This document shows, in pieces, positions 1-5,777 of a stretch of DNA of 8,086 nt. This DNA is from Syntrophomonadaceae bacterium (GTDB lineage Bacteria; Bacillota; Ch66; Ch109). The notes beneath the pieces are model-generated. The model saw nothing but the letters and a program-made list of their open reading frames with translations, had not been told where the DNA came from and ran no database searches. The first letter of the stretch is position 1; every line of letters starts with the position of its first letter. Position numbers and translations under genes: made by a program. The stretch covers positions 1 to 8,086 of the forward strand of contig JAAZDI010000082.1 of the NCBI GenBank assembly GCA_012512295.1, given 5' to 3'.

Positions 1-128
1 CATATCCTTTCCAATTCATTTTCCATTGATAGCATGACTCTTAACGGATGGAGAATGTACGGTTCTCCCGCCTTAGCAATTTGACCAGCATGAGCACGAA
101 CGGCAATTCCTATGGCTTTGTCTAGCAT
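1..128 (-). CDS. RelA/SpoT-type HD-domain hydrolase, N-terminal part only (cut by window edge)
   Basis: About 42 N-terminal residues are visible, and the rest lies beyond base 1. The translation begins MLDKAIGIAVRAHAGQ and continues with GEPYILHPLRVM. This is the usual opening of the HD domain shared by RelA/SpoT and the small stand-alone (p)ppGpp hydrolases of the Mesh1/SAH type: a first helix with a metal-ligand His in AHAGQ, then the G-x-P-Y-I-x-HP-L signature. The family hydrolyses (p)ppGpp or related nucleotides in the cytoplasm. I prefer the ATG at 126-128, because five G residues (137-141 on this strand) lie 8 bases upstream as a ribosome binding site and the family usually starts at this point. 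An in-frame ATG at 141-143 is possible but has no good site. The extreme N-terminal start with no TGS domain ahead argues for a small hydrolase rather than full-length Rel. The catalytic HD pair is not in view, so activity cannot be judged. Confidence 0.75.
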   Translation of the reverse strand, partial: MLDKAIGIAVRAHAGQIAKAGEPYILHPLRVMLSMENELERI

Positions 129-172
129 TCCAAGAACCCCCATCAACACAATTGAAAAGAATCCTTATCAGT

Positions 173-201
173 ATTATAAATCCAAACATTCCCTGAGTTA
201 A
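173..201 (-). promoter_or_regulatory. Sigma-A-type promoter of the HD hydrolase gene
   Basis: On the minus strand a TTAACT (-35, 196-201) and a perfect TATAAT (-10, 173-178) are separated by 17 bases. Transcription would start near 166 and leave a leader of roughly 38 bases before the preferred ATG at 128. Confidence 0.5.
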
Positions 202-234
202 CTATTATAACTGAATTGAAGTCAGTCCCTTTAA

Positions 235-366
235 ACCATTATTAGCCCTTGGAAAACAGAACCCCGCAGTGTCAGCATTGTGCTGGCCCTTGCGGGGCTT
301 ACTCTATATCTATGTGATATACCGAAACGTGCCGTTAAGCCCCTGCCCTCAGGCATGGGGATATAA
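235..366 (+). pseudogene. Remnant of the C-terminus of an IS200/IS605-family TnpB (OrfB)
   Basis: An open frame without its own start runs from just after a TAA at 232-234 to a TAA at 364-366 and includes VLALAGLTLYLCDIPKR and AVKPLPSGMGI. I recognise this tail, and especially the link between its last codons and a GC hairpin, as resembling the C-termini of TnpB proteins in Firmicute IS200/IS605 elements. In those elements the 3' end of tnpB overlaps the right-end structure and the omega RNA. No RuvC or zinc-finger part remains, so it would be a scar. The frame also contains a hairpin with arms 262-268 (CCCCGCA) and 291-297 (TGCGGGG) and a second stem 271-277/281-287. The assignment rests on family memory rather than an alignment. 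An alternative is that the stretch is simply structured intergenic DNA. Confidence 0.4.
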
Positions 367-376
367 GGCACAGCGG
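322..376 (+). mobile_element. Nested hairpin, probable right end / omega-RNA scaffold of the IS200/IS605 remnant
   Basis: Three helices nest inside each other. The outer one is CCG 322-324 with CGG 374-376. The middle one is GTGCC 329-333 with GGCAC 367-371. The inner one is CCCCTGCC 340-347 with GGCATGGGG 352-360 (one bulged T), closing a CTCA loop. The stop codon of the TnpB-like frame lies inside this structure, as expected for IS200/IS605 right ends. The structure stops about 8 bases before the TTG of the MOSC gene. A molybdenum-cofactor riboswitch was considered because of the MOSC gene, but the fold and sequence do not resemble one. Confidence 0.4.
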
Positions 377-383
377 CCAAGAA

Positions 384-830
384 TTGTTAAAAGGTAGGCT
401 TTATTCGATCTGCATCAGTCCTGAACGCGGACAATTGAAAAAAGAAGTCATACAAGCCAATGTTATTAAGGATTATGTGATTGAGAATGACGGCCATGCT
501 GGGCCCTGGGGTCGACAGGTTACCTGTTTGAATCTCGATAGTGTATTGAAGGCTAATCAGCTCCACGGGCTAAATGCTGGGCCCGGTGATTTCGCCGAGA
601 ACCTATTAATCGAGGGAATAAATTTGACCAATATCGGTATCGGTGGACAACTGAAAATCGGCAGCAAGGTAATTTTAGAAGTAACTCAGATTGGTAAAGA
701 AGATCATCCCAGCGTGGTCACCCGGACTTTTGGGGTATCTTTATTGCCATCCGAAGGGCTTTTTTGTCGGGTTATTGAAGGAGGTCTTATCAAAAAAGGC
801 GATCCAGTTCAGGTTATCTATTTATTTTAG
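384..830 (+). CDS. MOSC-domain protein lacking the usual cysteines
   Basis: A single-domain MOSC protein of 148 residues, the usual length for stand-alone members. MOSC domains occur in molybdenum-cofactor sulfurases, YiiM-type N-hydroxylated-base reductases and small proteins near molybdopterin genes, where they handle sulfur or Moco. Seen here: NDGHAGPWGRQV (residues 35-46), GDFAENLLIEGINL (68-81), QIGKEDH (102-108), EGLFCRVIEGG (124-134) and KKGD near the end. Close relatives usually carry cysteines in GKECHxxC and shortly after. Here these positions read Asp, Val and Val, and the only nearby Cys is C128. The start is a TTG with no clear ribosome binding site, placed about 8 bases after an apparent IS right end, so the native 5' end may have been altered by the insertion. 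No Moco biosynthesis gene is in the window. Family assignment is firm; substrate is unknown. Confidence 0.85.
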   Translation: MLKGRLYSICISPERGQLKKEVIQANVIKDYVIENDGHAGPWGRQVTCLNLDSVLKANQLHGLNAGPGDFAENLLIEGINLTNIGIGGQLKIGSKVILEVTQIGKEDHPSVVTRTFGVSLLPSEGLFCRVIEGGLIKKGDPVQVIYLF

Positions 831-849
831 CAGGATTTATTTTGTCTAC

Positions 850-1497
850 CTAATCGTTCTTAACTCTCTCCAATAGCCTTTGGAATGCCTGCTTGCGGTT
901 GTTATAGTAGTCAGGCAACTCCCAAACGCTCTTCCTCTCTTTTGGCAGATCGTGAATGGCTTCGCAAAACGGAATCGGGTCAGCAACCTTTTCCCAACCA
1001 AGTTGGTTGCTCAAATCCAGGATTAGGCCGCTGCTCTTTTTCCATTCACCCGGGTGGACTTTATTGGGGACTAGCAGGTCAATCCCGATTAATTCCTCGG
1101 AGAGTTGCCGCAACTTCCTCTCGATGGTGATTACTTCTTCTGAAGCATCTTTTACCGCGTCAAAAATACAAAGAACCTGCAGTTCCTTCCCTTTCCACCG
1201 CGCTACTTTTTCAAGGTCTCCGCCGCAAATCCCCAGCCAATAATCATAAGATTTTTCCAGATTGCTTTCCCCTGCAAGGAACTCAGGCCATTCAACCAAT
1301 TTCAGGTTCGCATAACGTTCCAGCAAACCATTTGCGCCATTCTGTGAGCCTTGCAGCCAAGTGGTGAAGGTTGGATCTGATTGAAAACTGCTAATGAGCA
1401 CTTGAGAGCCGCACCGTGCTAAACCGGTTGCCAGGTTAACGGAAATAGTCATGACTCCCGCTCCAGGTCGAGCTGAAATAAGCAAGATATTCTTCAT
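850..1497 (-). CDS. ParA/MinD-like P-loop protein with degenerate nucleotide-binding motifs
   Basis: The 215-residue protein has the layout of the ParA/MinD/CpaE (SIMIBI) fold: an opening MKNILLIS strand, a deviant Walker A loop, VNLATGLARCGSQVLI, an SDP at the place of the usual DxDPQ, a late LLVPNKV strand like the family's NK motif, and a P-I-P segment near residue 180. The loop reads ARPGAGVMTIS. Aligned to KGGxGKTT, the signature Lys is Arg, the phosphate-binding Lys is Val and the next Thr is Met. The Walker B region (YDYWLGICGGD) also lacks the usual Asp. It therefore probably does not hydrolyse ATP and may be a structural or regulatory relative. GGAGG at 1507-1511 lies 9 bases before ATG 1497; a TTG at 1500 is the alternative. 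It ends 19 bases from the convergent MOSC gene with no terminator between. No ParB partner is visible. Confidence 0.6.
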   Translation of the reverse strand: MKNILLISARPGAGVMTISVNLATGLARCGSQVLISSFQSDPTFTTWLQGSQNGANGLLERYANLKLVEWPEFLAGESNLEKSYDYWLGICGGDLEKVARWKGKELQVLCIFDAVKDASEEVITIERKLRQLSEELIGIDLLVPNKVHPGEWKKSSGLILDLSNQLGWEKVADPIPFCEAIHDLPKERKSVWELPDYYNNRKQAFQRLLERVKND

Positions 1498-1547
1498 CAA
1501 TTTATCCCTCCTACGATATGCCGAATGTCTTAGAATTAACTGATCGG

Positions 1548-1556
1548 ATTATAGCA
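1548..1556 (-). promoter_or_regulatory. Extended -10 promoter of the ParA-like gene
   Basis: The minus strand reads TGCTATAAT, a perfect TATAAT (1548-1553) with a TGn extension (1554-1556). No good -35 hexamer is present at 16-18 bases, which is typical of extended -10 promoters. The leader to ATG 1497 would be about 44 bases. Confidence 0.5.
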
Positions 1557-1594
1557 ATTAAGTTAAGCCAGTTGCTTTTAACTAACATCTTTTC

Positions 1595-1642
1595 TATCTA
1601 TAAACTATCTATAATTTATCTATAAACATTATCTCTATAAAT
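1595..1642 (+). repeat. 11-bp tandem repeats upstream of the ParA-like gene
   Basis: Three head-to-tail copies without gaps: TATCTATAAAC (1595-1605), TATCTATAATT (1606-1616) and TATCTATAAAC (1617-1627). A fourth, degenerate copy (TATCTCTATAAAT) follows at 1630-1642. The 11-bp period is about one helical turn, so a protein bound to each unit would sit on one DNA face. The array lies 40-90 bases upstream of the extended -10 promoter and begins soon after the end of the DUF362 gene. A 6-bp inverted repeat (AACATT 1625-1630, AATGTT 1640-1645) overlaps its right edge and may help end DUF362 transcription, although it is weak. The whole 1501-1666 gap holds no gene. Confidence 0.7.
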
Positions 1643-1666
1643 GTTATCCATATTTTTCACATATTT

Positions 1667-2827
1667 CTATCGGTATTTACCCCGGTAAAGGCGGAGAAAA
1701 AGATCTGCTATCCGATTGTCTCTTCTCAATTCAACTGCTTTGTGCAGACAAAGTTCATGGCAACACATGCACTCGATACACGAACGATAATCTACTTTTT
1801 TAGTCTCTTTGTTTATCGCTTGGACCGGGCAACTCTCAACACACATGTTACAATTCTTGCATAATTTGGTATTAATTCTGGGTCTGGTCTTTAAAAAGTC
1901 GATTAATTTTACTAGAACTGCGTGATTACGTGGCTTTAGACTTCTAAGTCGTTTTGGAAGCTTAAAGCCTGGAAGTCTAGGCGGTGAATCATAATCCCCG
2001 GCAATCTCAATTTTATCTAAAGCCCCCTCCCCTAATTGCCTTTCCCTGGCACTGATTAGGATAGGGATATCTTCGATATCCATCCCCAGCATTGCCGCGG
2101 CTACTACATCAAGGGCTAACGGATCAGTACTGAAAAGGATTTTGCCTGCCTGATATACTTCGCCTGCCGTTGGTCCTTCACCTTGCATAGCAGTAATTCC
2201 GTCCATAATATGGAGCCCAGCCTTGACCGCCTGGTGAATATCTGCAAATATATGGCCTAAGTCTTTAGGATTTGGGGCTAAGCGATGATACTCAGCTTTT
2301 TTTAGGCCGGGTATGCAGCCGAATAGGTTCTTGACCGCACCAGTATAGATACCGGCTGAATGAGTTTTTAACTTGGGAAGATTAATAACGAAATCAGCCT
2401 CAAACAAAGGCTTAGCCAGGTACATTTTATCAACATAGTTTGTAGAAGGTGTGACTCCAACAACGCCTTCCCGATCAAAGTTTTTTATCACTGCTCCTTC
2501 TTCTTTAGCTACTTTTTCCAGACCGGAAACAACTAGGCTCTGGGCGGTAGGGGCGATACCGGCTATTGCTCCCCCAGAACTATCCCCGATCCAGACAGCA
2601 CATTCATGCTCCTTTAATATTTGAGTCAGAGCGCGAACAAACTCCGAGTGGGTTATAGCAGCTGTATCGGAAGTTTTGGGACCAATTAAGTTAACCTTCA
2701 ACAGGACTTTCATGCCTGGCTTGACGAACTTTCCCCAACCACCAAGCAGTTCTATCCCCGCTTCGATCTGGCTTTTTAACAGATCAAGACGATAAGCCTG
2801 ACAATCTTTGATAACTACTTTAGCCAA
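1667..2827 (-). CDS. DUF362 domain protein with C-terminal 2x[4Fe-4S] ferredoxin domain
   Basis: The 386-residue protein is a standard DUF362-ferredoxin fusion. DUF362 spans about residues 1-280 with its conserved blocks: KVNLIGP (44-50), GDSSGG (81-86), LPKLKTH (150-156), GAVKNLFG (163-170), MDGITAMQGEGP (208-219) and STDPLALD (233-240). The C-terminal part holds two CxxCxxCxxxC clusters, Cys 323/326/329/333 and 350/353/356/360, for two [4Fe-4S] clusters. The family is common in clostridia, methanogens and sulfate reducers. It is presumed to be a cytoplasmic redox protein, but its reaction is not established. The start is a TTG at 2825-2827 with AAGGAG 8-9 bases upstream, which fits the family N-terminus. 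The gene stands alone between two long gaps. Confidence 0.9.
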   Translation of the reverse strand: MAKVVIKDCQAYRLDLLKSQIEAGIELLGGWGKFVKPGMKVLLKVNLIGPKTSDTAAITHSEFVRALTQILKEHECAVWIGDSSGGAIAGIAPTAQSLVVSGLEKVAKEEGAVIKNFDREGVVGVTPSTNYVDKMYLAKPLFEADFVINLPKLKTHSAGIYTGAVKNLFGCIPGLKKAEYHRLAPNPKDLGHIFADIHQAVKAGLHIMDGITAMQGEGPTAGEVYQAGKILFSTDPLALDVVAAAMLGMDIEDIPILISARERQLGEGALDKIEIAGDYDSPPRLPGFKLPKRLRSLKPRNHAVLVKLIDFLKTRPRINTKLCKNCNMCVESCPVQAINKETKKVDYRSCIECMCCHELCLHKAVELRRDNRIADLFLRLYRGKYR

Positions 2828-2861
2828 CTTTGAAGCTCCTTCCTGAATAACTCTAGTCTTA

Positions 2862-2867
2862 ATTATA
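2862..2867 (-). promoter_or_regulatory. -10 element of the DUF362 gene
   Basis: A perfect TATAAT on the minus strand lies 34 bases before the TTG start. No convincing -35 sits at 16-18 bases; the spacer is A-rich. The dyad at 2930-2942 is 60-odd bases upstream and could bind a regulator. Confidence 0.4.
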
Positions 2868-3101
2868 GCTCATCCTTTTTTCATGCTTTTTTCAGATTAG
2901 GTTATTATTATTATTCACGAAAAAACAACGGTGATTATCGCCAAGAAAGAATTAATAACTATTTTCGGCATGTAATAATAGGCACTGCCTAAAAGTGTCT
3001 CATGACTTGCACATTTTTTCTATGAATCCTAATAGCCTTGAAAGAGCATTGAAATGGAAATAGCAAATATTTATAGCAAATAAGTAAATACAGTCTAAAA
3101 A

Positions 3102-3138
3102 TAAATCTCAATCTAGTAGAAACCTAGATTGAGATTTA
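3102..3138 (-). terminator. Rho-independent terminator downstream of the PerR gene
   Basis: A perfect 15-bp inverted repeat (3102-3116 and 3124-3138) closes a 7-base loop. Read on the minus strand it is followed by TTTTT within a few bases, as expected of an intrinsic terminator. It lies about 115 bases past the PerR stop and ahead of the DUF362 promoter, so it would insulate the two genes. The stem is AT-rich. A second copy of its outer flank (TAAGTAAAT at 3081-3089) could pair in an alternative fold. Confidence 0.65.
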
Positions 3139-3153
3139 CTTAGTAACTATAAA

Positions 3154-3173
3154 TTAATGTTCGTTAATGTTCG
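3154..3173 (+). repeat. 10-bp perfect tandem repeat
   Basis: TTAATGTTCG occurs twice head to tail (3154-3163, 3164-3173), between the PerR stop and the terminator hairpin. The GTTCG unit recalls half of a Gram-positive LexA box, but the two copies are direct rather than inverted. Role unknown. Confidence 0.5.
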
Positions 3174-3254
3174 TCATAAAAAATTAGGACATTATTACTC
3201 CTGAATTCGACAGTTGCTTTTTATTACGCTTACTATCATTAATTGTGATAGTAT

Positions 3255-3695
3255 TTAAGACTCCTGGACCGTCTTTTCCTCAACTTGACAATCCTTGCAT
3301 AAACCAAAGAAATCCAACCTCAAACGGTCTACACTTCGTCCATTGTTTCTGGCTGCTTCCATCAAATGGCCCTTGTCTGAAATGACCAGGTCCTCGATTT
3401 TACCACATTTGGTACAGAAAAAGTGGGAATGCTCGGTCATAATCCCATCAAACCGTCGTCGTTCTTCTGGCGCGCCAATATCCTTAACGAGCCCGGTCTT
3501 TTCCAACATTTCTAAGGTGTTATATATTGTGGCCAGACTCAAGGTCGGATATCTTTCCTTAAGATCATTGTAGATTTTTTCTACGCAGGGATGTTCTTTG
3601 GAACGCTGTAGATAATCTAAAACCACGAGCCGTTGATGAGTCACTTTGAAGCCGAAGTCTTTCATGGTTTGGATTTGATCAGCTAAATGTCTCAT
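3255..3695 (-). CDS. perR: PerR-type Fur-family peroxide-sensing repressor
   Basis: The 146-residue protein is a complete Fur-family regulator. The N-terminal winged helix carries VTHQRLVVLDYL, HPCVEKIYNDL (35-45) and LSLATIYNTLEMLEKTGLV (52-70). The regulatory metal site can be read against Bacillus subtilis PerR: His35, Asp83 (in RRFD), His89, His91 and Asp102. Asp at the RFD position and at 102 is the PerR pattern, rather than the Glu seen in Fur. The structural zinc site is C94xxC97 and C133xxC136. PerR with Fe(II) represses peroxide-defence genes and is inactivated when peroxide oxidises the metal-binding histidines. ATG 3695 is preceded by a GGGGGG run about 9 bases upstream. The gene is monocistronic, with its own promoter and terminator. 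Assignment to PerR rather than Fur or Zur rests on these residues only. Confidence 0.85.
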   Translation of the reverse strand: MRHLADQIQTMKDFGFKVTHQRLVVLDYLQRSKEHPCVEKIYNDLKERYPTLSLATIYNTLEMLEKTGLVKDIGAPEERRRFDGIMTEHSHFFCTKCGKIEDLVISDKGHLMEAARNNGRSVDRLRLDFFGLCKDCQVEEKTVQES

Positions 3696-3768
3696 TAAAT
3701 TTTACCCCCCTGTTAGTGTGCCGTTATGGAACATGTAATTATTTACAAACTATATGTCTAAGCTATTC

Positions 3769-3799
3769 TATAATAATCCGAAATTATAATATTTGTCAA
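3769..3799 (-). promoter_or_regulatory. perR promoter with overlapping AT-rich inverted repeat (possible autoregulatory operator)
   Basis: On the minus strand a perfect TTGACA (3794-3799) is followed after 18 bases by TATTAT (3770-3775). An inverted repeat (TATAAT 3769-3774, ATTATA 3783-3788) occupies the spacer and the -10 box. It resembles the TTATAAT half-sites of PerR boxes, but its 8-base spacing does not match the classical TTATAATnATTATAA. Binding there would block RNA polymerase. Promoter likely; operator a guess. Confidence 0.5.
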
Positions 3800-3873
3800 T
3801 AAACAAAAGTTTAAATGGATAAGAAATATTTGTTAATTGCTTTATAAATAATTGTTGTTCAAGGAAATGGATA

Positions 3874-3897
3874 AAGCGCGGTTATTTCACCGCGCTT
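3874..3897 (-). terminator. GC hairpin downstream of the iron-sulfur (CCG) gene
   Basis: A 9-bp stem (AAGCGCGGT 3874-3882 with ACCGCGCTT 3889-3897) closes a 6-base loop, 37 bases past the TAG of the minus-strand iron-sulfur gene. The following tract (TATCCATTTCC after CTT) is only moderately T-rich. Confidence 0.6.
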
Positions 3898-3933
3898 AAC
3901 AAGTGTATCCAATCCTTTAATATCCGGTTTTTT

Positions 3934-4968
3934 CTAGGCTGGTTTATCTTCCGGCAGCTCTTCTCCTAAGGCTAAGCGGCAAATATCACTGATCATGTAG
4001 TTTTTCATACCGGCCGCTCTGGCCTTGCCGCTTAAAGTTTTAAAGCACATTGGACATAGATAGACCATGGCTTCGGCTCCACTATCTACGGCATCCTGGA
4101 TGTTTTTATCTCGGAAAGGCTCGTAATTCTTCCCTCTGGGGAATAGTTTCAATTCCGGCCCAGCTACTTCAACGCCGCAACACAGTGCATTAATTCCTTC
4201 GTACTGCCGGGTTACTTTTTCTACCCCAATTAGTTCAAAGATTTCGTTTAATATCGCTTCGATTTCCGGCGGGGTATGCCGTGAAGCACAAGGCCGCTGA
4301 TAGGCGACTTTCATATTCAACTTTTTCAGGCTGTCCTGGTGCTCCTTTAGGTAATCCCGGAGGTATTCAAAAAGGTGCACCGGCCGGAAAGGAACTTCGA
4401 CGCCATATTCTTTAGCAATATCGCTAAACATCGCATAACAGTCTTCATGGACAAAAATAATTTCTTTGGCTCCGGAGGCCGCGAGATTATCGACTTGCTT
4501 CTGCACCCGCTCGCGCATAATTGACTCGTTCCCCATATGAGCAAAAAGAACATTGCAGAAATAGGGCAAACCCTTGAGAATGGTTAAATCTTCATTCTCA
4601 AACAGTTGTCCATGAACCGCCCAAGGCATATTTCCGGTCATCACGCAAAGGGACATTACCCTCTTTTTCGGCTGCACTGGTTTAGGATCGCTTTTTGCTA
4701 AGAATCTGGCAGCCATATCACTGAGCAATTTCTGGTCCGTAAAAGTGCCGTCTTCTTCAAGTCGCTTCAAGATTAAATCAAAGGGTCTGGCGTTCTGGGG
4801 ACAATACTCATTGCAGGCCATACAGGTGATACAGTCATGGAGCCAGTCCACTTTTTCGCCAGCTACTAGTTTCCGAAACTCTTCAGCACCAGTCTCATTA
4901 TCAAAACTTAGATTATAACACCGACCTAAACACTCGCCACAATAATTACAATTTGCTTCCCTAAACAA
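3934..4968 (-). CDS. HdrD/GlpC-like iron-sulfur protein (two 4Fe-4S motifs plus cysteine-rich CCG domain)
   Basis: The 344-residue protein joins an N-terminal ferredoxin part to a heterodisulfide-reductase-type cysteine-rich part. Numbered from the TTG start, the clusters are C7/C10/C13/C17 and C46/C49/C52/C56 (the latter CITCMACNEYCPQN). The second CCG module is complete: C227, CCG at 263-265 and C305xxC308 (LCPMC). The first is eroded: its CCG position reads FCN and its CxxC reads HEDCYAMF. Members include HdrD, GlpC and LutA/LldE-like proteins, which pass electrons to disulfides or quinones. No membrane segment is visible. I chose TTG 4966-4968 because GGAGGGG (4974-4980) lies 5 bases before it. 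An ATG at 4981-4983 is in frame and adds five residues, but has no ribosome binding site. Physiological partner unknown. Confidence 0.85.
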   Translation of the reverse strand: MFREANCNYCGECLGRCYNLSFDNETGAEEFRKLVAGEKVDWLHDCITCMACNEYCPQNARPFDLILKRLEEDGTFTDQKLLSDMAARFLAKSDPKPVQPKKRVMSLCVMTGNMPWAVHGQLFENEDLTILKGLPYFCNVLFAHMGNESIMRERVQKQVDNLAASGAKEIIFVHEDCYAMFSDIAKEYGVEVPFRPVHLFEYLRDYLKEHQDSLKKLNMKVAYQRPCASRHTPPEIEAILNEIFELIGVEKVTRQYEGINALCCGVEVAGPELKLFPRGKNYEPFRDKNIQDAVDSGAEAMVYLCPMCFKTLSGKARAAGMKNYMISDICRLALGEELPEDKPA

Positions 4969-4986
4969 GGTTTCCCCTCCCATTCT

Positions 4987-5001
4987 TAATCATTGTTATA
5001 A
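4987..5001 (-). promoter_or_regulatory. PerR-box-like sequence ahead of the iron-sulfur gene
   Basis: The minus strand reads TTATAACAATGATTA, matching 11 of the 14 specified bases of the Bacillus PerR consensus TTATAATnATTATAA. It sits about 20 bases before the preferred TTG start. In such AT-rich DNA chance matches are common, so this is only a candidate. Confidence 0.2.
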
Positions 5002-5091
5002 GTTAAATAGATTCCATTTTCTAATTTCTACACAAATCTTAAATTTCCTCTAAAAATCAGATAAATATTAACTTTTAGAACTCTCCCTTCG

Positions 5092-5661
5092 TCATTCAAC
5101 CCAACGCACCTTGCTGGTCAAGTCAGGATCCTTACGCGAAGGAGCTTTGGCCACCATATCCGGATAACCAACCGGGGTTACGGCGACAATTTCCTTTTCT
5201 GGGGGTATATCTAAAATACGCCGCATTGATGCTTCATCCTGAAGCGGTCCGGTCATCCAGCAGGTTCCCAGACCTTCAGCATAGGCAGCCAATAAAAGAT
5301 TCTCAAAAGCCGCGCTGACACTTTCTAGATGCATCTTCCGCACACCTGGATCGTCCGTTGCATCTGTTAACGCAACAATCACCACCGGGGCCCCTCCGTA
5401 GTTCTGGGCAAACTCTAAAAACGCTTGACGTCGTTTTTCTTCCCAATCCCTGGTAAAGCTTTCGGCAGCTTGACGGTAACTCTCGCCGAGTTGCTTCTTC
5501 TTTTCCCCGGTGACGACTATAAATTCCCACTGTTGCAGGTTCATCCCGGAGGGTGCCCAGTTAGCGGCATCTAGAATTTTATGCAAGACTTCCCGGGGTA
5601 CTGCATCCGGTTTGTATTTTCTGATTGCCCTCCGCTGGTAAACTACCTCGTAAAAATCCAT
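5092..5661 (-). CDS. Nitroreductase-family FMN oxidoreductase
   Basis: The 189-residue length and motifs fit a classic nitroreductase-fold protein, which is a homodimeric FMN enzyme using NAD(P)H or ferredoxin to reduce nitro compounds, quinones or flavins. Seen are QRRAIRKY (9-16), whose arginines bind the FMN phosphate, APSGMNLQQWEFIVVT (36-51) at the flavin edge, AAFENLLLAAYAEGLGTCW (117-135) and the C-terminal VTPVGYP (161-167). ATG 5661 is preceded by GGAGGG six bases upstream, so the start is secure. It reads toward the iron-sulfur gene with a 123-base gap to that gene's preferred start, so co-transcription is possible but not shown. No ferredoxin domain is fused here, unlike some clostridial relatives. 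The natural substrate cannot be told from sequence. Confidence 0.9.
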   Translation of the reverse strand: MDFYEVVYQRRAIRKYKPDAVPREVLHKILDAANWAPSGMNLQQWEFIVVTGEKKKQLGESYRQAAESFTRDWEEKRRQAFLEFAQNYGGAPVVIVALTDATDDPGVRKMHLESVSAAFENLLLAAYAEGLGTCWMTGPLQDEASMRRILDIPPEKEIVAVTPVGYPDMVAKAPSRKDPDLTSKVRWVE

Positions 5662-5777
5662 GCTGATCCCTCCAATCTAGATTTAGGCAAAACCAACCTA
5701 TAGTACTAACATTATCTATGTTCGACAGCTTATTCCAGAATTCCTACCCTACCAAAAAAGTTTGTGCTTGTGTTTGA

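Larger units (their letters stand above)
2828..3254. other. 427-base intergenic region: promoter, dyad, hairpin terminator and short repeats, no gene
   Basis: No coding frame of credible length or with a ribosome binding site is present on either strand. Moving right from the DUF362 start it holds a -10 element (2862-2867), two CTTTTTTCA direct repeats near 2872-2896, a run of ATT triplets around 2902-2915, and a near-perfect 13-base dyad GGTGATTATCGCC (2930-2942). A palindrome AGGCACTGCCT lies around 2981-2991. The strong hairpin 3102-3138 and the 10-bp tandem repeat 3154-3173 follow. The stretch after the palindrome (GGCACTGCCTAAAAGTGTC) has the feel of an insertion-sequence end, but no inverted partner was found. 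Confidence 0.6.

Noticed and set aside
322..383. Molybdenum-cofactor riboswitch upstream of the MOSC gene
   Set aside because: The fold is a simple nested hairpin with a TnpB-like reading frame running through it, and I see none of the conserved Moco RNA motif features. An IS right end explains it better.
885..1243. Plus-strand reading frames opposite the ParA-like gene
   Set aside because: They are antisense to a gene with a strong ribosome binding site and a family match, have no domain, and overlap each other.
1595..1642. CRISPR array
   Set aside because: The units are 11 bases and directly adjacent with no spacers, and no cas gene is present.
2980..3060. Insertion-sequence end (GGCACTGCCTAAAAGTGTC)
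   Set aside because: It looks like some IS termini, but I found no inverted partner, target duplication or transposase remnant in the window.
3154..3173. LexA (SOS) box
   Set aside because: The GTTCG units are direct repeats; the Gram-positive LexA box needs inverted CGAAC...GTTCG halves.
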